A stretch of 64,000 nucleotides of DNA from Hofstenia miamia (taxonomy: Eukaryota > Xenacoelomorpha > Acoela). A program made the translations under genes and the position numbers. Where the stretch lies: contig SCFE01000006.1 in assembly GCA_004352715.1 (NCBI GenBank), forward strand, positions 1,224,614 through 1,288,613. Reading direction: 5' to 3'. This document shows, piece by piece, positions 43,372-56,237 of this stretch (positions are counted from its first letter, which is position 1; each line of letters opens with the position of its first letter). The notes under the pieces were generated by a model. It was not told the origin of the DNA. It did not search any database and saw nothing but the letters and a program-made list of their open reading frames with translations.

Positions 43372-46300
43372 ATATATATATATATATATATAGAGGAGAT
43401 TTTTGACAATTTCTTGTTATATATTGAAATATGAGAAAGTGTTTCTTGGCTAATTGTTTCCTTAAAAATTTTTAATTTTGCAAAATGCTAAAAAGTTGCC
43501 TCTTATGTACTATTTGTAAAGTGGTATTTAGTGTACATAAACTACATGGTTATGCCAAAGTTTGAAAAAACATATAGAGAGTTAAAATTTGCAAAATTTC
43601 TACAACAATTTATATTTAAAATCAGCAGTTGTGTACATCACAATTACATCATTTTAACTGCTAACAATGGTACTTTTAAAACCACAAATCTATGAATTCT
43701 TCAACAATTTTCAAATTTAAATGTAACTTGTGAATGTTGATTGAATTTTCATGAAATACATAGAAATACTATATTTCAAAATTTCAAAATTATTTGAACA
43801 TGGCAATATACAATATTTTTGTATCCACTTTGACTAAATAGATTGACTCTTGAATCTTTAAAAATAGTGCCAGTTACACAATATTTCAGTTGAGTTTTTT
43901 ATTGTATTACATTTTCAATGCCCTCAGTGGAAAGGGTTGGTGTTTTTTTTCACAAGGCTGGACCCACAGTGCATGCACTTCCAAAACATTGGGTGACCAG
44001 GCCCAATTTGGCCCATAACCTTCAATCAAATAATCAGTCTGCTACTAAAATTGTACAAGACACTTAACAAACCAAATTATGTAGAAAAACAAAAGAATTA
44101 TGAAACTGGAATGGTTTGTTGAATAAAAGTTGCAATGCAAACTAGTAACATACTTGGAAATCTTTTTAAAGCATACTCTTTTACAAGATTAGTTAAAATT
44201 TGGAGACCACATTTCATTCAGCTGTTTATTTATTGTTGGCCTGGCTTGTTCCACAGCCCACATTAATATGTACTTCCAACTTGGCAAATGTAGGCCCATA
44301 GCAAATGTATACCCTGACATTTGTTGCTTAAGATAGTAAGTTTTGCTGAGCAGGGTGCATGCTAAACTTGTCTAAGTAATAAACTACTTGTATTATTCAA
44401 TAACTTTTGTGGGGTCTTTAATTTAGTGGTCACAATATATTACAGCAATAATATAACCTTCTACAAAGTGAAAATTTATGTTAATCTTTCATATAACCCA
44501 CATGAGTGCTTCTAGAGAATATATCTGATAAGTGAAATTGATGAAAATTTTAAGAAGATGTTAAAGAATATCCCTGAATCTAAAGACACAGGTTTAGAAA
44601 TTATTATTTTTGGCATTATTTGCATTTAGGTGCTAAAGAATAACTCTGATCATCAAAAGACCATTGTTTTGCAAAGTTCTTATATTTTTTCAATAGCAAA
44701 GTACAAATTTATTGTTGTTCTATTGATTATGATTATTTTATTATTTTTTGAAACAATTTTTTGGTTTTTAGGTCAATGAATATTTATTCTATTTTAAAGA
44801 AACATATTTGATTGAAGTTGCATTTTGTTTGAGTATTGTCAGTAGCTCTACTTGTTTATTTATTAAAATTATATATTCAAATTTAGATGCATAGGTCTCT
44901 GAAACATTTTCTTTAGGAAATGGAAATTAATTATAACATGAAGAAAAGGAAATGCCCATCTATTTTATAGAATGAAAGTTGTTCCCCTTCAAAAATATAG
45001 GTATAATTTTATTTGTAATTTGTTTTTTGTTTTTATAATTTATGTATTTCTATGACTATATTTAATATATTTCATTTAAAGTTGTATGAATAGGTGTATG
45101 AATTTAGTAACATTGCTATTATCACTGATTATTGTGTTTTAAATAATTGATTTTACATGTTTGTTTTTTAACATTGTACAATGTCCAGTTATGGTAGCAA
45201 TAAATATATAATGCATTACATATGATGTAATACTTTCTGTAGCAATACATTTTTAGACTTCTTTCATCAGTCAATAGTAAACTTAGCATTAAGTTAATGT
45301 TTTGTGAAATTCAGGGTAAATATAAAAACTTGATTGCTTTAGAATATTAATTATGGTTGTTATTTAAAATTATTTTTGTTATTTAATGTGGAGCTACTGA
45401 CAGAAAAACAAAAAGTTTAATTTTTATTAAGGCATTTTTTTGGATTATTGCATAATATTAATCAAATATTTTTAGGATACATTTAGAGAAAACTGGATGA
45501 TCTAGTTTCTGAGAATTTGAGTATAGATGCAGAATACATTTTCATTTTTTAATTACTTATTATAAGCACATTTTAAGAGCTGTTTTAACATGCATTTTAA
45601 GGGATGTTTTTATGTGTGTTCTAACCTTGCATTTTAGTACCAAAACAGTACTTTTATTTCTTGTTTTTTAAGGGAAAAGAAAGCATATTTCAGCCAAAAT
45701 ATGCACTTAAGTGAAAATTTGCTACTTGGGTTGTTTTTGCAAATTTGTTTTTCTTAAGCAAAGCCTTGTTTCAAATAACAAAATATATAATTCTTAAATA
45801 AGAAAATGATTTCCATTTGCTTAATAAAAATCAACTAAGGAGCATGAATTACATTCTTTCCTTTAGCCAAATTAAATTCAAAATGATGAAAAAACAACTG
45901 AACTGAATAGCATAAATTTCAAAAAATTTCTAAATATTTGAATGATCAAGACTTTCCAATGTTCAACTGATGTGTAATCCTTCTCAATACTTACCCTTAA
46001 TTACAGGCTTAGGCATTGCAGTAATCTAATTGATTTGCCAGCAACACCTTATGATCTCAAGGAGTTTGTGAGTGCAATGATTTTATTTCAATTGATAGTT
46101 TGCTTAATTTGTTATTTGTTTCCTCATATTTATTTACTTGTTAATGTTAGGCTATATTTTATTTATTTATACCTGCATAGCAAAATGAATAATATAATAC
46201 AGCATAATTGATGCAAGCTTCTCAAAATGATGTTTTGAAGCTATTTAAAAAATTATTTTATTACACCAAGTGTAGATTTTGAATCTGAGTTTTGTGCACC

Positions 46301-48140
46301 CAAAAAATTCACTCAGCTTTTCACAAACTGCTTAAATCTATTTGAAATCTACAGGTCTTAGAGTATTTAAAAATACAAAGCTTTAGTAAAAAATTAAATA
46401 GCTTAAATGTGAGATTGAATTTAGTTTAATGAATCATAAATTTTGGAAAGTGACATATGTTAAAAACATGACAATTTTCAACTAAAATTTTTGAAAAACT
46501 GAGTGAACTTTTTTGGTGCAAACAATTTGAATTCTACAGGTCTTAGAATATTGAAAAATACCAAGCTTTAATAATTAATCAAATACACTTAAGTGTAAGA
46601 ATGACTTTCAGATTAATGAAACATACTCTACATTGATAAAAAACACTTACTATTATAAGGAAACTAAAATTTATTTGTATTATGCTATAGTACTAGGAGA
46701 ATATGAAATCTACTAGAAACTATTGTATCATACATTCAACACTTGCTTCAGTTGAAGAAAATTATGAAGAGCTTGCACATATTTGAAATGCTTAGCTAAT
46801 TGATAGGTTTAATATGTCATGATGTAATCTAGACATGGCAATTTTAGGCATGTTTAAAGTTGTGTGCATAAACAAGTTGTGTGTACCATTTACAGGTACT
46901 GTAAAATGCATTATTTGTGTAAAGTAAAACTAATCTGGAATACTTTTAGCAATGAGGACAAAATGCAAATATTTCTGTTACAACAAAAATTTGAACATGC
47001 AACACAGTTCTGGTAATCAGGTTTTTAAGTCAAGTTCAACTTACTTGGTCTGAGCTTAAGCTTTTAAATTTTGAGTTTGAGTTGAAATATTTTTTAAAGA
47101 ACATTCTTAGTTCAATTGAGTAGTTTCTAATTCTAAGTTTTTTAGAGTAAAAAATGTTTATTTTACAATAGTTCCATTTTATACAAACTAAAAAATTAGT
47201 CATTTGCAATTCATAAAGACATTGAACTTTAAAATAATTGAATTTTTATTGCATTTTCATATAGATTCTTGATCAAGTTTAGGTTTGAGTTTGATGATTT
47301 CTCTTCCAAGTTTTGAGTTTTGAAAGCTTATTTAAGTTCAAGTTTTTAAAATTTTGAGTTCTCAAAAAACCCTGCTGGTAATGCCATAAAATGCAACCAG
47401 GGTGGTCTTCATTTGAATTTTGAATCTAAACAAATCAGGAGTGTACATTGCAAGCTCAAACTTCCAAAAGTGAATATGTCATATTTAGGTGAGGTGAACT
47501 TTAGGAGGTGCTTGGGAAATTCAAGTTATTCTATACTCATCCTAAATTTTATTTTTACATTAATTTAAGCCACTTATGTTTTTCATAAGTTAGAAGCAAT
47601 CTGTTTACCATTGCCTAAAGCTTTACTAAAATGTGTCTATTATTTTGTTAAGCACTGAAAAGTTATTGATATTCTACAGTATATGTTTAATAAATTATTT
47701 GTAGAAATTTTGTAATTTCTTTAGTCTGGTTGTTAGTGATACAAGTTATAATCAAGTTTCACTACACTAAATCTTGTTTTAAATTAACTAATGCAAACCT
47801 AAATATTCTTAGAATAATGGGATCATCAGGAAGCCTAATTCTTAGTTTCTTGAAAGGATGTTATCCTAGACAAGATTATTAGGCATAGGAGTTTTTATAT
47901 AAAAGGCTTGCTACTCATTTCATCTTTATATATAGTTGACTTGCTAACTAATTTACAAAAGTCTTTTATGATATTGTACAATTTTCATTCTTTAACTAAA
48001 TGTAAATGTAATCATCCTCAATTGAATTCCTGTTTGTGATCATTAAATAACAAATATAAGCTACTTATTAAATCTAATTATTGTAATGGCTTTTTACTGT
48101 TACAAATGTTGCACCTTCTATAACCTTATGTGCTTGTAGC
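43372..48140. other. CpG-free AT-rich region without recognised genes
   Basis: The region begins with (TA)n (43372-43392). I found no protein motif on either strand. A direct repeat of about 85 bp or more (46354 and 46535, both containing CTACAGGTCTTAGA) is the only internal structure noted. The near absence of CG over the whole stretch suggests old, formerly methylated repeat DNA. Confidence 0.5.
46350..46620. repeat. diverged tandem direct repeat
   Basis: The segment starting GAAATCTACAGGTCTTAGAG recurs about 181 bp later as GAATTCTACAGGTCTTAGAA; both continue with an AAAAATAC-AAGCTTTA run and a TAAGTGTAAGA or TAAATGTGAGA block. Confidence 0.6.
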
Positions 48141-49616
48141 ATAATCCAAGACATAATGCTGCTAAGAAGAGAAGATCAGATGATTAGTCAGAATTAAGAT
48201 TGAATTATTGTTCATTGATTATAAACAATTTAAATTTAATTATCATCATTATGTTTGTAATATGCAACTAAGAAACAATATAGCAAATTAGTACTTGTTG
48301 ACAAATAATTTGACTAAATGCAGGGGGCGAAAATGCTTCCATTATTTTTAGCCATTTTGCAGACAAATAAATTCAAATTTCAAACAACAGGCACTTTTTG
48401 AATTTAATTATAAATACAGTGAGAATCAATTTGGAAACTGTTGAAGTAAATTCTTCAAAAATCATATCTTTAGATTTTATTTGGTTTGCTTATTTATAAA
48501 TCATGTTGAGCTAAATGGTAGATGCACATCAAGAGCAATTCAAGGGTCCTTGATCCAAGCCATGAACCTGCATTTACATTAGGCATACAAATTGGACTTT
48601 TTCTCTGTTTAGCTGACTATTGATTCATTCATTTGCATGTATTAAATAATTAACTATCAGAGATAAGGCTAGGTAGCCTACTGTAGGTTATATCTAGATT
48701 ACATTGTCTAATTAGGTGACCTATAAATAGACTGATAAATAGATCATGCATGTAGTGTTATCTAAATGTAAGGTAGGAAGCTGCAATTAACTATCTACTT
48801 TATTTATCTATGTTAATTAAAGCCAATANTAACTTTACCAAATGAACTTAAAACAATCAATGATTCTGAAAGAGATGAAATAATTAAACAAATAGATGAA
48901 ATTATAAAAGATAATAGTATAAAAAAGTGTAGCATAATCCAAGGCATAATGCTGCTAAGAAGAGAAGATCAGATGATTAGTCAGAATTAAGATTGAATTA
49001 TTGTTCATTGATTATAAACAATTTAAATTTAATTATCATCATTATGTTTGTAATATGCAACTAAGAAACAATATAGCAAATTAGTACTTGTTGACAAATA
49101 ATTTGACTAAATGCAGGGGGCGAAAATGCTTCCATTATTTTTAGCCATTTTGCAGACAAATAAATTCAAATTTCAAACAACAGGCACTTTTTGAATTATA
49201 AATACAGTGAGAATCAATTTGGAAACTGTTGAAGTAAATTCTTCAAAAATCATATCTTTAGATTTTATTTGGTTTGCTTATTTATAAATCATGTTGAGCT
49301 AAATGATAGATGCACATCAAGAGCAATTCAAGGGTCCTTGATCCAAGCCATGAACCTGCATTTACATTAGGCATACAAATTGGACTTTTTCTCTGTTTAG
49401 CTGACTATTGATTCATTCATTTGCATGTATTAAATAATTAACTATCAGAGATAAGGCTAGGTAGCCTACTGTAGGTTATATCTAGATTACATTGTCTAAT
49501 TAGGTGACCTATAAATAGACTGATAAATAGATCATGCATGTAGTGTTATCTAAATGTAAGGTAGGAAGCTGCAATTAACTATCTACTTTATTTATCTATG
49601 TTAATTAAAGCCAATA
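48141..49616. repeat. near-identical direct duplication around N at 48829 (probable unmerged alleles)
   Basis: Bases 48141-48828 and 48935-49616 agree at about 99%, with a 6-bp deletion and a few substitutions. Between them lie one N and about 100 bp of unrelated sequence. Content of the repeat is unknown. Confidence 0.8.
48830..48930 (+). pseudogene. short Ty3 pol-like fragment between the duplicated alleles
   Basis: One frame reads LPNELKTINDSERDEIIKQI then DEIIKDNSIKK, resembling the segment just before the first RT motif of Ty3 elements, where a helix ends with an I-x-x-S-x-S block. Only about 33 codons; it may belong to a misplaced contig end. Confidence 0.35.
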
Positions 49617-49619
49617 GTT

Positions 49620-50030
49620 TTTGGTAATTGCTGAAGTAATATTTATTAAGCAGCTAGTGACATTGCCAGGTTGCAAAGTACAAAATTCCACATTACAAAT
49701 TGAGTTTAAGTCAGTTACATCCAGCCTTGAGAGCTGCACTGAGTTAGGATAAGGAACACATAAGTTACTTTGTTGAGCTGAGACTTGGAGCTACTCAATC
49801 AACAATTGAGGCACATAAATGTGGTTTGGTTCAGCAATCAGAGTCAGCTGGAGGCCACAGTGGAATCATGGAGAGGAACTGTGACAACAGCATATCTAAG
49901 TAGTATTGGGTTACTTGAAATTAATACAAGTTAATAAAAATGTATCTCATGTCAGAGTAAAGAACTAATATCAGTGTATCCCTACTCACATCCAACAGGA
50001 AATAATAATTTAAAAGAATAATTATCTCTC
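49620..50030. other. no recognised feature
   Basis: CpG-free sequence between the allele duplication and the LTR of element C; no motif on either strand. Confidence 0.4.
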
Positions 50031-50980
50031 TGTTGAAGCCTGGTAGCAGATGGTACTCTATTGTATTCAGAGTGCAGTAAGTGAAGGAGCAATGCTTAAC
50101 CAATATGTATACAATAGAATTGTTAGCATTAGGATTATTGTGGTGCAGTTCTAGACTTGCTTGCCTATACTACTCAAAACTATCTATCCCATTTTTTCAG
50201 TGCAATGTATTATTTTATGAACATGGCCACTGGCAAAGAAAAGGAAGCAGAGAAGAACCTTATCATGGATTTGTGATGTATTTTACATAATTTCATCATC
50301 AGTTGATTCTTTTCTGCTCAAAAACCTTAGTTTATGACTACATGTTTATGGCATTTATATAACTATGCTTATACAAATTTTTCTATAAATGGTTTTGTTA
50401 TTTAGTATACTTAAAGATAAAAGAAATTTAGTAAATTTGACAACCTCTTTATAGTGTACATTAGGATATTTACACTTGCTGTAATTTATTAAAAAAAGTA
50501 AAGATTTTTTTAGTCTCTTGACCAGGCTTATGACAGTTTAAGATCACATTTTTCTTCTCAATTAATGAATGTTTACTAATTTAACTAAAATACATTAGTA
50601 GTACTGGAATTTACTCATTTAACAGAAGTGTGGAAAAATCAAACAAAGGATCTTAACATTTCACAACAACTTTGATTACTTTAATACCAATATTTAATGA
50701 TATTAAAAGTATAATTCAAGAAACATAAGGAATAATGATTTATTCATTCATTGAGATTACTTCACTATTCACAACCAGGCATTTACTCAGAATGATTACC
50801 ATTAAATATAAATATTTTGAACTAGCCTTAACATTTATTCCTGCTAATTTCATTGTATGGAAAGGATGCTGATAGTGTGAGAGAGAAGATAGAACAATGT
50901 TACTGCTAATCCAGCTTTATTCAAAAAAGTATAAAAACAAATCACAAATAAGAAGGAGTTAATTACACATTATCATTACA
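50031..50980 (-). repeat. element C LTR (minus orientation)
   Basis: On the minus strand it starts TGTAATGATAATGTGTAATT directly after a polypurine tract and ends GGCTTCAACA, with AATAAA about 60 bp inside. Length about 950 bp. A diverged copy in the opposite orientation lies at 52550-53430. The right border is well supported by the tract; the left border is a best guess. Confidence 0.7.
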
Positions 50981-50993
50981 CTCTCCCCTCATT
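50981..50993 (-). promoter_or_regulatory. element C polypurine tract
   Basis: Minus strand ATGAGGGGAGAG immediately precedes the LTR start TGTAATG, the expected position and composition for the plus-strand primer. Confidence 0.7.
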
Positions 50994-52130
50994 TGAAAGT
51001 CTGCTGTATAATTGGCAAAGCAAACCAGGTGTTTTCTGGTCCTGGTAGATCAGTGAACTTCAAGATAGACAGTTTCATCTTCATGTTGGAAGTCCTTAAA
51101 TGTTTTACAATGAAAGGCTTCTTTGTTTGAAACAACTTCTTTGTTCTGATTATTGGAATCATTAATACTATTTCCAAATTCAGATGGAGATGTTGGTGGA
51201 TTGTTGGTAACATCTGATTGAGTAAGTGTTTCCTCATCTTTGTTAGGTGAAACCTCTTAGTGATCACTGATAACAGGTTCATGCAATACATCCATAGGTT
51301 GGTAATGTTGCAAATCAGAGACTGTAGGGTCTTCTTTATGGACATTTATGAAAACTTCTTGTTTATGTTCAGTTCCTTTTGGAGCAATGTTGTTTATAGA
51401 AATGGTACTCTGGCAGCTATTTGGGAATACTTAACACAAATGACCTTATGGTTCACAATTTCCACAATATTTACTAGCTTGACAAGGTCGTCTCTTTTGT
51501 TTCTAACAATATTTCTCAGCAGAAAATGAGCTCCAAGTAATACCCTTGAAGGTAATTCATGACCAATGTAATTTCTTCTTTCTTAACATAGTAACCTGTG
51601 ATGGGGCATATTGTTGGTTGCTGTACACAGTAAGGTTCTGATCAAAGATAAAGCTTCTGGCAATACTTCTTCCCTGTGACCAGGTGATAATTTTCCATAT
51701 TACTCTGTTATATCATTTATTCTGCCTGTTCCTGTTTGGATGATAAGGTGTTGTTTTTGATTGTGATATTCTATTTTTGATACAAAATTGGACTGAAATT
51801 GACTTCTGCAATCATTGTGGATTAATACTGGACAACTGAAAATGGAGAATAGGTTTTTCAGAGAAGATACTATTGCTGTTGTTGTCACTTCCTTAATTGG
51901 GTAAATGAATGGAAATCTGCTATACTCATTGATAATAGTAAAAAGCATTGTGTTGACCATTCCATTGGCTGCTGTCTTAGGTCCAACAATGTCTATTGAA
52001 AATCTTTCAAAGGGTTTGGATGATTTTATTAATTTGCTAGGCTCTCTTCATATCTTGCAGTGAGAATGTCAAATTCTGAATGTGAATATAGTGTGACATT
52101 GTTGAAACTCTTGGGTAAGCTAATTCACAG
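50989..52130 (-). pseudogene. element C integrase (Ty3 type)
   Basis: From right to left on the minus strand: a zinc-binding-like block (LAYPRVSTMSHYIHIQNLTF), the core with FSIDIVGPK (first Asp, near 52000), INEYSRFPFIYPIKEV, then HNDCRSQFQSNF (second Asp box, normally S-D-x-G), a broken third box near 51720, LPEALSLIRTLLCTATNN, and a C-terminal LLRNIVRNKRDDLVKLV region typical of one Ty3 lineage. The frame 50989-51345 supplies the tail. Stops and shifts make it inactive. Confidence 0.8.
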
Positions 52131-52260
52131 TGAATGTGATAAAGTTGCTTATTATGACTTTGTTAAGAATAGCTTCCATATCAGGAAAAGGATAAGTGTC
52201 CAGATTTGTAAGCCATTAGTTTCTGAGCTAATTTAATAATAATCTGTTTTCTTCTTGGAA
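52130..52260 (-). pseudogene. element C RT fragment fused to the integrase zinc region
   Basis: The frame reads TNLDTYPFPDMEAILNKVII, the DxYPxPxIExLL segment of Ty3 RT, and then runs almost directly into the integrase N-terminal block. The rest of RT and RNase H (about 1.5 kb) is missing, so an internal deletion joined the two. Confidence 0.6.
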
Positions 52261-52549
52261 ATAATATAGTTTGCTTTAAGCTATTTTCTAAATTTTATTT
52301 AGCATTTTGCATATTTTAAGTTGCATGATTCCATTGTAAATATTTTATCTAATACCTGTATCTTATTTAGCTATATTTTCTACATGTACTCATTTACTCA
52401 ATAGCATCTTTTCCTTAGGTATAGAGCTTAGAATCAAGTTTCAGTTACACCATTTTACTTTAAAGGCTTTAGCAACTTAGACATTTGGGATTAGTAGTAG
52501 TTTTTCACTGAATTCCCAGCATCACAATTGATTTTGCAGACCAAACTAA

Positions 52550-53430
52550 TCCTTCATTCTATATTAAATCTATAGGAGCATTATTTTCTTACACTATCAT
52601 CATCCTTTGCATAACCTAGCAAAATACATGTTAATGCTTATTCAAATATATTTGTATGTAATGGTAATCATTCTAAGTGAATGCTTGGTTCTAAATAGTG
52701 GAATAAACTTGATGAATGAATAAATGGTTATTCTTATCTTTCTTGAATGATACTTTAAACATCCCTAAAAATTGTTACTAAAGTAATTAATTTTGTTTGT
52801 AAATTTCAAGAATCTTATATTTGAATTCTTCTCTTTTACTGAATGAATAAATTAAGCTTTTACTTAAACTTTTAAACTGTTTCAGTTAAATTAGTAAATA
52901 CTTGTTTATCAAGATAGAATTAGTGATCTTAAAACATCATTGACCTTGGCCAAGGGACCCTATAAAAATAATTACTTCTTTAATAAATTAGATTAACTGT
53001 AAACTTCCTAAAGTACCACAATAGATGTATCTAAATTACAAAACCACTCCTATCTTTAAATATAATAAACAAAAAAACCATTTACAATATAACTGGCATA
53101 ATCAGAATAAAGCAAATGCAATAAAATGTAGTCACAACAATAAATTCATTGAGTACTAGTAAACCAAATGAGGGTGATATTATAGTAATATATGTCTAAA
53201 ATCACAACTCCATGACAAGGTTCTCACTTTGCTACCTCCTCTCCACAGCAGCCCTCTTTGTGAAACATGTTGCCACAGAAGAAGGGATGAAATCTAAATA
53301 AATAGTTTTTGAGTAGCATAGGTAAGCAAGTCTAGAACTAGGCCATGATATTCTAATGTTAACTGTCAGACAATTTCTCCTTCATTTAGTGAACAGAATA
53401 GAAAACCATAATTAACCATAATAGTGCAAG
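52550..53430 (+). repeat. second element C LTR copy, inverted relative to the first
   Basis: Reverse complement of 50031-50900 aligns here over about 850 bp; matched landmarks include GAATGATTACCATTA, TTTATTCATTCAT, TTTTAAGATCAC and GCAAGTCTAGAACT. The first roughly 100 bp are missing or unrecognisable. Divergence is far larger than between the A LTRs. Confidence 0.65.
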
Positions 53431-55200
53431 TCAATTACATCTCCTACAATTTAACATAAGATGAATGATGACAAAATCCATTTTCATACTGGGAATTCAA
53501 CTGGAAAATATTACTAATCATAATTGTCTAAGTACTTAAGCTTGCATCTGTGATAATTAATATTACAAAGATAAAGGATAATAGTATAAATAAAACTTGA
53601 TTCTAGTTGTATTGCTAAGCAAAACACTATGGAGTAATGTAATACTTGTACAAAACTAGTCAAATAAAAGTACAAATATGAGATGAAACATATACAACAG
53701 AATCATGAATTTTGCAATAAATGAAATACCAAATAAGTTTTAAGGAATAGTTAAGAGTAAGATATTCAATTTTTAATGAGTTAAAGTAACTAATTTAATA
53801 TCAATAAATTAGGAGCTTTTTAATAACTAACTTGCCAGTAATTTTTCCTAATTTGTATTTTTTTCTTTCTTCTTTTGTTCTAAGTTTTGGCCCTTTTTCC
53901 AAGTACACAAATCTGCTTTGTTCTATTTAAATATCAAATGGAAACCAACCTGTTTATAATTTTGCTTCAGCAAATTAGTAGCTTGAATGTTTAAAGTTCA
54001 TCAAAATTTCATTTGTTACAATTCTTTGTTGAATTAAATCTAATTTAACAAATAATTAATATTTAAGCATTTTGGGGATGATGTCACATTATTATGATTA
54101 AATAAATTATATTTTCCTATCATTCATCAATCAAACTTTTATACATTTCGAAATGCTAAATATATTATTATGAAAGAATGCAAATGTAAAGGCATTCTTG
54201 TTAGCCTTAAAAGAGGGTTAAAGACTGCAAATATAAAGGCACTATTTGAACCCCAAATGCACATTTGATGATTTTTATTATATTAGGATGTTTAGTGATG
54301 TTAATTACAGGTTGCCAAAATTATATGACAAAAATCAATTTGGCTGAAAGTCAANGTTCATTAACTAAATTTTTACAATTAATTTCAATTAATAATCATT
54401 CGACGTTATTCAGCTTTAGTTGCTTTTTTGGATGATGCTACATGATGATTTTTATTATAGTAGGATGTTTAGTGATGTTAATTACAGGTTGCCAAAATTA
54501 TATGACAAAAATCAATTTGGCTGAAAGTCAAATGCTTGGCTTTTGTCTGAACTGAAATAATTTGAATAAACAGTGATTGTTTAATCAAATAGATATTTAG
54601 TGGCAAACCAGCTAGTAATTTTAGAATATCTGTAAAATGTTATTAAAAGATTAACTATGTGAAAATAAATTAGTAGCAATAAATTCTTATCAGAGGATGC
54701 CTAATAAACCTAATCAGAAATTGATGAAATCAAGGATTGCAGAATAATTAATAAGATCTAATTTGTGAAAAATGTCATTGCCTGGCTCAGCCATATGCAG
54801 TTTTAAGTGTTTGTTCTAAGAGTTGTTAGTAAAAATATTACTATGGATGTTAATAATTTTATCTATGCACTAGTTGTTATAAAATCAGAATGCTCAATTT
54901 CCTAATTACCAATGAATGAATAGATGAAGTGTACATGCAATAAGTATTTGTTTATTGACTACATATACTTTTGAATAATCATGAGTTTGATCAAATGCAA
55001 GAATTGCCTATCCTTTGTTGTAGTATTTAATTAATTTGCATATCAATGTTAATACAGTAAAGAGATTTTATTCTTTTGCACATTGGTTAAGTGATTAAGA
55101 AATTGGAAAAGCTTCATTATACATGAGCACTTGCACTGTTTCAGCAGCATTCCATTTATATCAGTAGACCTTCATGATGATGATGATGCAATGAGGCAAG
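53431..55200. other. no recognised gene; contains a 92-bp duplication at a join
   Basis: AT-rich, CpG-poor. Bases 54265-54354 and 54443-54532 are nearly identical around a single N at 54355, again suggesting an unmerged overlap. The 5' LTR and leader of element D should lie here but were not recognised. Confidence 0.5.
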
Positions 55201-55204
55201 GATA

Positions 55205-55495
55205 ATGCAGACTACAGCAAAAATACTGACAGCCAAGGTGAAAGCTGAAGACAAGAATGCTACACCAGGAATAATAAAAGTAAAAGCAAATAATATCACT
55301 GTAAAAACACTACAAAAACCTGATCTCTTATGCCACAAATGCAGGTTGAAAGGCCAACAAAACAAGGACTGCCATAGACAAATAAATGTAATATACAATG
55401 GTGAATGCTTCCATGACAAGGATGATCTATTTGAACAAGAAGAACTAGAAGGTTTCACAGAAATAGACACAGAAGGCAAAGAGCACTCAAACTAG
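55205..55495 (+). pseudogene. element D gag C-terminus with zinc knuckle
   Basis: A 96-codon frame has a Lys-rich N-terminal part, then LLCHKCRLKGQQNKDCHRQ: CX2CX4QX4C, a nucleocapsid knuckle whose His is replaced by Gln. An acidic tail (DDLFEQEELEGFTEIDTEGK) follows. The capsid part was not found upstream. Confidence 0.65.
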
Positions 55496-55530
55496 AGGGA
55501 GAGCTGTTTCCTATAAACCAAGCACCTATC

Positions 55531-55650
55531 ATGGTATTGACAAACCTTCTCAGAGGCCAATTAATGGCCATAGCAATAAACAGGGCAGTACTGAAAGTTT
55601 TGGTCAATACAGGCACTGCAATATCAGTGATCATAGATAGCAAACCCATC
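55531..55650 (+). pseudogene. element D protease, fused to integrase by deletion
   Basis: AIAINRAVLKVLVNTGTAIS is the retropepsin active-site strand with DTG changed to NTG. Within the same 96-codon frame the sequence passes directly into the integrase N-terminal region; the protease C-terminus, RT and RNase H are absent, so about 1.8 kb of pol has been deleted. Confidence 0.65.
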
Positions 55651-56237
55651 TTTAGAAGGTATAAATGGAAAATAAATGGAAATGTGCTATTTTATGCAGA
55701 GGGCTGGAATCTGAGAATAGCCATCCCAGAATATTACAGAAGGGAATTAGTAATACAAATACACATGAAAGGGCATCTTGCAATCAATCAGACAGTAATG
55801 ACTTTTAATACAAATTTATAACAACAGCAATGAGAAAGGTAGTAGAAGACATAATTAATAAGTTTACAGAGTGCCTATGTAACAATAAACTACATGTACC
55901 ATATCAGAGTGCACTATTGGCTAAAATAATTGCAACATCAATGAACAAAATTGTACATATTGATATCAAAACACTGTCAAAGGATGATGATGGCTGCTAA
56001 CATTCACTAGTAATGATAGAATACTTCATTAGATATTGCAGAGTATTACTACTTTACTCAACAACAGCCAAAGTAGTCACTGAAAAAATAGTGAACAAAT
56101 GGATTTTAAAGTTTGGGTGAATGGAAAAGATAATAGCAGATGGGGGAGTAATTTTAGGACAAACTTTTCAAAGAAATGACAAAGATGCTGGAATTCAAAC
56201 ATGGGTAAACAACAGCATATCATCCACAAGCAAATAG
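55651..56237 (+). pseudogene. element D integrase, 5' part
   Basis: YKWKINGNVLFYAEGWNLRI and ELVIQIHMKGHLAINQTVMT form the H-x-x-H half of the zinc domain. After frameshifts the core gives VHIDIKTLSKDDDG (first Asp near 55960), EKIVNKWILKFG, then IADGGVILGQTF (second Asp near 56137) and AYHPQANS, where an LTR interrupts it. Confidence 0.8.
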
